A stretch of 6,223 nt of DNA, taken from Tannerella sp. Lineage in GTDB: Bacteria; Bacteroidota; Bacteroidia; Bacteroidales; Tannerellaceae. Below, piece after piece: positions 1 to 4,224 of the stretch. The notes beneath the pieces are model-generated. The model worked only from the letters and a program-made list of their open reading frames with translations. It did no database searches and had not been told where the DNA came from. How positions within the stretch are numbered: position 1 is the first letter of the stretch; the number at the start of each line of letters is the position of its first letter. The stretch covers positions 1-6,223 of the forward strand of contig JAITMT010000469.1 in the NCBI GenBank assembly GCA_031277235.1, read 5' to 3'. The position numbers and the translations under genes were made by a program.

Positions 1-534
1 ACTTATGGAGCAGAACTTTACGTAGGTTTAGCGCCTTATCGTGTTGATAAAGAGTCAAAAGATAAACAGTGGCGCAGTTCCAAACAAATCCTGAAACAGA
101 TTGACCGCAATATGCAGGACCCGAACATCCGGGGCGAAGTCTTTTACAGCGCCAAGCAAATATTTAAAAATCAGCAGGTTCAAATAGAAAAAAGACTGAC
201 GGAGAAAGAATATAAATACAAAACGCTCTCGCCCGAAAACGGAAGAATCAAACGCATGGAAGCGGAATCTCCGAAGAATTTATCCATGGAAATCATTGAT
301 GATAAGTATGTTAAACTGAGATGGAACAGGGGAGAGAACGCCAAGCGTTTTGTGATTTACAAGTTCAAAAAGAACAAACCCAAAAATCTGGAAAATCCGG
401 AGTTTATCATTGACGTAACGGGATTAACGGAAGCGGTAATCCCCTGTAAACAAAGCGATTTGAAGAAATATCGCATAGGCGTTACAAGTTTAAGTCCTTC
501 GCACACGGAAAGCGCTATTGCATATTTTAATTGA
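1..534 (+). CDS. GHL10/DUF187 (YngK-like) glycoside hydrolase-like protein, C-terminal part
   Basis: The open frame runs in from the window edge and ends at TGA 532-534, so only the last 177 residues are visible. The first ~75 residues match the end of the GHL10/DUF187 barrel as I know it: an 'LYVGLAPYRV' strand (family consensus resembles LYIGQAAYR), then 'W..S.QILKQIDRN', an 'IRGEVFYSAKQI' strand (consensus G.I.FS.K.) and 'YKYKTLSPENG' (consensus Y..PALPP). From about residue 88 to the end there is a beta-rich segment ('VKLRWNRGENAKRFVIYKF') typical of a fibronectin-III-like domain, commonly found at the end of these proteins. Family members are usually exported or lipid-anchored and thought to act on glycans, but the N-terminus, signal peptide and catalytic residues lie outside the window. 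The specific substrate is unknown. The next gene starts 2 bases after the stop, suggesting translational coupling with the sugar kinase. Family assignment is fairly sure; function is not. Confidence -1.
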   Translation, partial: TYGAELYVGLAPYRVDKESKDKQWRSSKQILKQIDRNMQDPNIRGEVFYSAKQIFKNQQVQIEKRLTEKEYKYKTLSPENGRIKRMEAESPKNLSMEIIDDKYVKLRWNRGENAKRFVIYKFKKNKPKNLENPEFIIDVTGLTEAVIPCKQSDLKKYRIGVTSLSPSHTESAIAYFN

Positions 535-536
535 TT

Positions 537-1487
537 ATGGTAATCGGAATCGACATCGGCGGAACAAAAATAAACGGCGCGGTTTTTGACGAGGACGGCG
601 ACATGTTTCATCATGTTTCACACCTGCTCGAAGGCAGAACAGGTAAAAATGTCGGATCGCTTATCTGTCAAATCATTGACGAATTGATGGATTCCCGAAA
701 AGTTGAAAATATCGAAGCCATCGGCGTATGCGTGCCGGGCATCGCAAATGTGCGGACGCGCAAAGTGTGGGCGCCCAACATCGAAGGTTGGGAAAATTAT
801 CCGCTGCAAGATGAAATCGAAAAACACATTAACCGTCTGAGTATCACGGTAGAAATAGCAAGCGACCGCACCTGTTACATTCTCGGCGAAAAATGGCGCG
901 GCAACGCTATCGGCTGCAATAATGCGGCTTTTATTGCAGTTGGCACAGGCATCGGAATCGGATTACTCGTTGATGGACAAGTGCTTCACGGTCATGGCGA
1001 CATTGTCGGCGCTGCCGGTTGGTTGGCGCTGGAACCTGATTATCAGGAAGAATTCAAGTCATACGGCTGTTTTGAAAGCCAAGCATCGGGAGCAGGTATC
1101 GTACTGCAAACCAAAAAATTGCTCAAAACTGGAAAAATATTTCCCAAAAGCCTTCTGTATCAGAAAAATATAGATTTTATTAATACGTATGACGTTTTTG
1201 AAGCGTACAATCAGAACGACGAATTGGCAAAACAAGTTATCCATAAAGCCGTGAAAATGTGGGGAATGGCAGCAGCAAATATCGTCAGCCTGCTCAATCC
1301 CGAAAAAATTATCTGGGGTGGCGGCGTGTTCGGACCGGCTGTGCGCCTGATTAACGACATCTATACGGAAGCGTTAAGATGGGCACAACCGATTAGTATT
1401 AAACAGGTTAAATTTGAGAAATCGGAACTGGGCGGTGATGCAGGACTTTACGGCGCAGGCTATCTCGCCTTAAAATCCCCGGAATAA
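537..1487 (+). CDS. Divergent ROK-family sugar kinase
   Basis: Probable cytoplasmic ATP-dependent sugar kinase of the ROK family, 316 residues, a normal length. The N-terminal phosphate-binding loop 'GIDIGGTKINGAVF' (residues 4-17), the 'GVCVPG' strand (63-68), the second ATP-site motif 'AVGTGIGIGLLVDG' (134-147) and 'LNPEKIIWGGGV' (253-264) are all clear. D110 in 'ASDRTC' lies where the catalytic Asp of the usual NDANAAA motif sits. Two parts are unusual: the family 'GExGH' sugar/zinc motif reads 'GAAGW' (158-162), and only the last part of CxCGxxGCxE remains, as 'YGCFES' (176-181), so the structural zinc is probably absent while E180 is kept. There is no N-terminal helix-turn-helix, so it is a kinase type, not a NagC/Mlc-type repressor. 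I chose ATG 537, which begins MVIGIDIGG directly after the upstream stop; an in-frame TTG at 531 would add two residues. The gene lies between a hydrolase and a sugar permease, consistent with phosphorylating the imported sugar. The sugar is not identifiable. Confidence -1.
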   Translation: MVIGIDIGGTKINGAVFDEDGDMFHHVSHLLEGRTGKNVGSLICQIIDELMDSRKVENIEAIGVCVPGIANVRTRKVWAPNIEGWENYPLQDEIEKHINRLSITVEIASDRTCYILGEKWRGNAIGCNNAAFIAVGTGIGIGLLVDGQVLHGHGDIVGAAGWLALEPDYQEEFKSYGCFESQASGAGIVLQTKKLLKTGKIFPKSLLYQKNIDFINTYDVFEAYNQNDELAKQVIHKAVKMWGMAAANIVSLLNPEKIIWGGGVFGPAVRLINDIYTEALRWAQPISIKQVKFEKSELGGDAGLYGAGYLALKSPE

Positions 1488-1498
1488 AATTTAATTGT

Positions 1499-2656
1499 AT
1501 GTATAAAAGCAAGTTAGTATATATTGCAGCCTGTCTTGGAATGGCATTCTTTGGAGTGGCATTTATCGTGATGGGTTCAGTATTGCCTTCTATAACAAGC
1601 AAATACGGATTAGACAGTTTACAAGCCGCTTCACTGGTAACGTTCCTGCCGGTCGGCATTTTGCTCGGATCGCTTGCTTTTGGTCCTGTAGCCGATTTAT
1701 TCGGATATAAAATATTGCTCATTATCAGCACTTTCATTACTCTGTGCGGCATATTGGGGCTGTCCTTTTTTGACGACTTGAACACGCTCCGGTTGTCCAT
1801 TTTTATGACAGGACTGGGAGGAGGTGTTCTCAATGGCTCTACAAATGCACTTGTATCAGATATTTCCGATGAAAAAAACCGCAGTTCGCGTTTGAGTTTC
1901 TTAGGCGCCTGTTATGGTCTTGGTGCTTTGTTAATTCCTTTACTGTTAGGAACTTTATCAAGAAATTATCCGTATCAAATCATTTTGCGGGGAACAGGAT
2001 TTTTTATGTTGCTCTGTCTGTTCTATTTTTTCACCGTCCGATTTCCCAAACCCAAATACCGGCAAGGCTTTCCGGTACGACAAGCCGTCGGATTGCTGAA
2101 AGAACCGTTGTTGCTGTCGCTCAGTTTTTTCCTGTTTTTCCAGAGCGGAATGGAAGGGTTGTTCAATAATTGGACAACAAGTTACTTGGAATCAACCACT
2201 TCCATTGATGAGAGTCATGTCATTCTCACATTGACATTCATCGTGCTGGGTATGACAATCGCCAGATTATTATTGAGTTATCTTTTCAAATTTCTCAATC
2301 AAATACACGTCTTACAGGCGGGGATGTTGCTTGTTTTAACCGGAATCGCGATTCTCCATTTTTCCGTTTCTTTTGCAGGCGCGGCTTTCAGTCTTTTTCT
2401 CATCGGTGCAGGATTGGCAGCGGGATTTCCCGTCGCGATCGGGTTGATTGGCTCGGTCTATCGGCAGACGTCGGGAACCGCAATCGGAATTGCATTATTT
2501 ATCGCATTATCAGGTAATTCACTTTTAAATTATGCCATGGGATTCGTTTCCAAAACATTCGACATCAACGTTTTCCCGATATACATGGCAGTTTTGCTGA
2601 TTTTGCAGTTTTTGATTATCGTAACAAACAAAAGAATTATTCATTATAAATTTTAA
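1499..2656 (+). CDS. MFS sugar permease, FHS/FucP-like
   Basis: Integral inner-membrane transporter of 385 residues with about 12 hydrophobic helices (roughly 6-28, 46-64, 71-90, 97-118, 135-153, 163-181, 203-221, 240-262, 270-289, 294-316, 325-348, 357-377). The MFS loop 2-3 signature is present as 'GPVADLFGYKI' (62-72), with D66, G69 and K71. The 'LNGSTNALVSD' segment (111-121) and the helix-7 stretch 'GMEGLFNNWTTSYL' (217-230, acidic E219 followed by W225) resemble FHS-type sugar:proton symporters such as FucP and related glucose/galactose permeases. The basic loop at 182-202 separates the two six-helix halves. By family it would import a monosaccharide or small oligosaccharide, probably with protons. 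It begins 11 bases after the kinase stop and ends 7 bases before the SIS gene, so it is co-transcribed with enzymes that would use the imported sugar. No frameshift or truncation. MFS assignment is very sure, the FHS subfamily likely, the substrate unknown. Confidence -1.
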   Translation: MYKSKLVYIAACLGMAFFGVAFIVMGSVLPSITSKYGLDSLQAASLVTFLPVGILLGSLAFGPVADLFGYKILLIISTFITLCGILGLSFFDDLNTLRLSIFMTGLGGGVLNGSTNALVSDISDEKNRSSRLSFLGACYGLGALLIPLLLGTLSRNYPYQIILRGTGFFMLLCLFYFFTVRFPKPKYRQGFPVRQAVGLLKEPLLLSLSFFLFFQSGMEGLFNNWTTSYLESTTSIDESHVILTLTFIVLGMTIARLLLSYLFKFLNQIHVLQAGMLLVLTGIAILHFSVSFAGAAFSLFLIGAGLAAGFPVAIGLIGSVYRQTSGTAIGIALFIALSGNSLLNYAMGFVSKTFDINVFPIYMAVLLILQFLIIVTNKRIIHYKF

Positions 2657-2663
2657 TATCAAT

Positions 2664-3425
2664 ATGTTAGCATTAGAATGGTTAGCAAACGCACGTGACG
2701 TTATGCAAAAAATCGAAGACACGCAGTTGGAAAACATTAAAAAAGCCGCAACAGCAATGGCGGACAGTATCGAACGCGACAAATGGGTACACGTTTTCGG
2801 TTGCGGACATGCAACGATTCCCGTTGAGGAAATGTATCCGCGTATTGGTGGATTCGTTGGCTTTCACCCTATTGTGGAACTTCCGATGACTTTTTTTACC
2901 GGTATCACCGGGCAAATGGGTATCCATCAATTTCTTTTTCTCGAACGTGCCGAGGGCTACGGTAAGGCGATTATGAAAGCGTACAACTTTGATAAAGAGG
3001 ACTGTATGTGGATTTTCTCGCATACGGGTATCAATAACGTGAATATTGACGTGGCGCTTCGTGCTAAGGAACTGGGTATGAAAGTAATAGCGTATGGTTC
3101 GGCGGCTGAAGCAAAAGGTAAAGTTACACGCCATCCCTGTGGAAAAACGTTGTTTGACATCGCCGATATCGTCGTTGATTCCTGCGTTCCCGTACAGGAC
3201 GCCTCCGTACTGCTGAAAAATCATCAGGACAAGGTAGGACCGCTCTCTACGCTCGGCTTTGTAACGCTTGTGTGGATGACGATTACGACTTGCGCCGAAA
3301 TTCTTGCCGATAGAGGCGTAAAACTCTATATTCACCCCTCGCACAACGTGCCCGGCGACACGACCGCCCAGGAACGCCTCGACGCCTGCCTGCTGCAATA
3401 CAAAAACAAAGTTTCAAAAGTATAA
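2664..3425 (+). CDS. SIS-domain phosphosugar-binding protein, UPF0309-like
   Basis: Cytoplasmic protein of 253 residues with one SIS (sugar isomerase) domain. An N-terminal helix with 'QLENIKKAATAMADSI' (21-36) is followed by strand and loop 'VHVFGCGHATIPVEEM' (42-57), 'RIGG' (60-63), a second strand and phosphate-binding loop 'MWIFSHTGINNVNIDVAL' (115-132), 'KVIAYGS' (140-146) and 'RHPCGKTLFDIADIVVDS' (156-173). These match, position for position, the blocks I know from UPF0309 proteins (FGTGHSH..EE.F.RAGG; SNSGRN..P.E.AL.AK; RHPSGK.L...ADVVID). The loop reads SHTGIN instead of the SxSGxT of GlmS/GmhA-type isomerases, as expected for this branch. By family it binds a phosphorylated sugar, as an isomerase, deaminase-like enzyme or sensor; no reaction can be assigned. 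There is no helix-turn-helix, so it is not an RpiR-type regulator. Cysteines at 47, 114, 159, 174, 210 and 242 are noticeable, but no metal motif is evident. Its place after kinase and permease fits action on the phosphorylated product. Confidence -1.
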   Translation: MLALEWLANARDVMQKIEDTQLENIKKAATAMADSIERDKWVHVFGCGHATIPVEEMYPRIGGFVGFHPIVELPMTFFTGITGQMGIHQFLFLERAEGYGKAIMKAYNFDKEDCMWIFSHTGINNVNIDVALRAKELGMKVIAYGSAAEAKGKVTRHPCGKTLFDIADIVVDSCVPVQDASVLLKNHQDKVGPLSTLGFVTLVWMTITTCAEILADRGVKLYIHPSHNVPGDTTAQERLDACLLQYKNKVSKV

Positions 3426-3463
3426 AACCTGCCCGTTTAATCAAAATCTATAAAAACAATACA
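3426..3463. other. 38-base spacer between SIS and creatininase-like genes
   Basis: This is the longest gap between genes in the window. It is A/T-rich, especially just before the ATG ('TATAAAAACAATACA'), and holds no Shine-Dalgarno sequence. I see no Bacteroidota-type promoter (TTTG near -33 with TAnnTTTG near -7) and no hairpin with a T-run. It is therefore most likely an untranslated spacer inside one transcript, with the A-rich leader aiding translation start. Confidence -1.
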
Positions 3464-4207
3464 ATGGACATACAATCAACAACTTGGGCGGAAGTAAAAG
3501 ATGAAAAATTCGATTTTGCCGTGCTTCCCTGGGGCGCTACCGAGCCTCACAATTATCATTTGCCATACACGACCGACTGCTATCTTGCGTACCACATCGC
3601 AATGGATGCCGTTCAAAAAGCGCATCAAAACTATCAAGTGCGCGGTATGGTTCTACCCGTGATCCCGATGGGACAGCAAAATCCGGGACAGCGCGAACTG
3701 CCTTTCTGTCTGCACATGCGTTACAAAACACAATATTTTATTCTTCATGATGTCCTGGAATCACTTCAATTACAGGGAATTAAAAGATTAATTATCCTCA
3801 ATGGGCACGGAGGCAACAACTTCCGTCCCATGATACGCGATTTGGTGATTGATTTCCCCGATATGCTGATTGTGCATTGCGACTGGTTTGCCGTGACGCC
3901 GCAAAAAGACTATTTTGAGAATTTTGACGACCACGCAGGAGAAATGGAAACGTCTGTTATCCTGCACTATCGCCCCGAATTGGTGCATCTCGAAAGAGCA
4001 GGTTTGGGCGAAAGCAGGCCGTTCAACATCGAATCGCTGAACCAAAAAATAGGCTGGATGCCGCGAAACTGGGCGAAAATATCTGATGATACAGGCGTTG
4101 GCAACCCGCTAAAAGCCACTGCCGAAAAGGGAAAACGCTACGCCGACGCCGTAACCGATAAAGTCGCTTACATGTTCAACGAATTGGTAAACAAAAGTTT
4201 ATATTGA
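3464..4207 (+). CDS. Creatininase-superfamily metal-dependent amidohydrolase
   Basis: Probable cytoplasmic metalloenzyme of 247 residues, close to the usual family length, with no signal peptide. The first metal-binding block is 'LPWGATEPHNYHLPYTTD' (21-38), corresponding to the family's PxGSTEQHGPHLPxxTD; E27, H29 and D38 are in ligand positions. 'PVIPMGQQNPG' (65-75) is the usual following loop, 'IILNGHGGNNF' (110-120) supplies H115, and 'DHAGEMETS' (156-164) supplies E160. All expected metal ligands are thus present and the enzyme should be active. The NGHGGN form, unlike the NGHYEN I recall for true creatininases, groups it with the broader family that includes formamide deformylases and MftE, so creatinine is not a likely substrate. 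Members hydrolyse C-N bonds in small cyclic or linear amides. Being inside a sugar-kinase/permease/SIS cluster, it may act on an amide or lactam derived from an amino sugar, but that is inference. ATG 3464 is the only reasonable start. The next gene begins 17 bases after the stop. Confidence -1.
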   Translation: MDIQSTTWAEVKDEKFDFAVLPWGATEPHNYHLPYTTDCYLAYHIAMDAVQKAHQNYQVRGMVLPVIPMGQQNPGQRELPFCLHMRYKTQYFILHDVLESLQLQGIKRLIILNGHGGNNFRPMIRDLVIDFPDMLIVHCDWFAVTPQKDYFENFDDHAGEMETSVILHYRPELVHLERAGLGESRPFNIESLNQKIGWMPRNWAKISDDTGVGNPLKATAEKGKRYADAVTDKVAYMFNELVNKSLY

Positions 4208-4224
4208 TTATATCTTTCAATATC

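Noticed and set aside
531..536. TTG 531 as the start of the ROK kinase
   Set aside because: The in-frame ATG 537 directly precedes VIGIDIGG, the normal ROK N-terminus. TTG would add only Met-Ile and overlap the upstream stop. It cannot be excluded but is less likely.
2682..3398. A 238-codon open frame on the minus strand
   Set aside because: It is fully opposite the SIS-domain gene, which matches UPF0309 motifs along its length; the reverse product has no recognisable domain.
537..3425. MurNAc recycling (MurK/MurQ-type) reading of the kinase-permease-SIS set
   Set aside because: The SIS protein resembles UPF0309, not MurQ (no MurQ-type etherase motifs or length), and the kinase is ROK and not the BadF/BcrA-type fold I know for MurK.
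4208..4224. Possible promoter or terminator between the creatininase-like gene and the GH9 gene
   Set aside because: The gap is only 17 bases, A/T-rich, with no inverted repeat, T-run after a stem, or -7/-33 elements.
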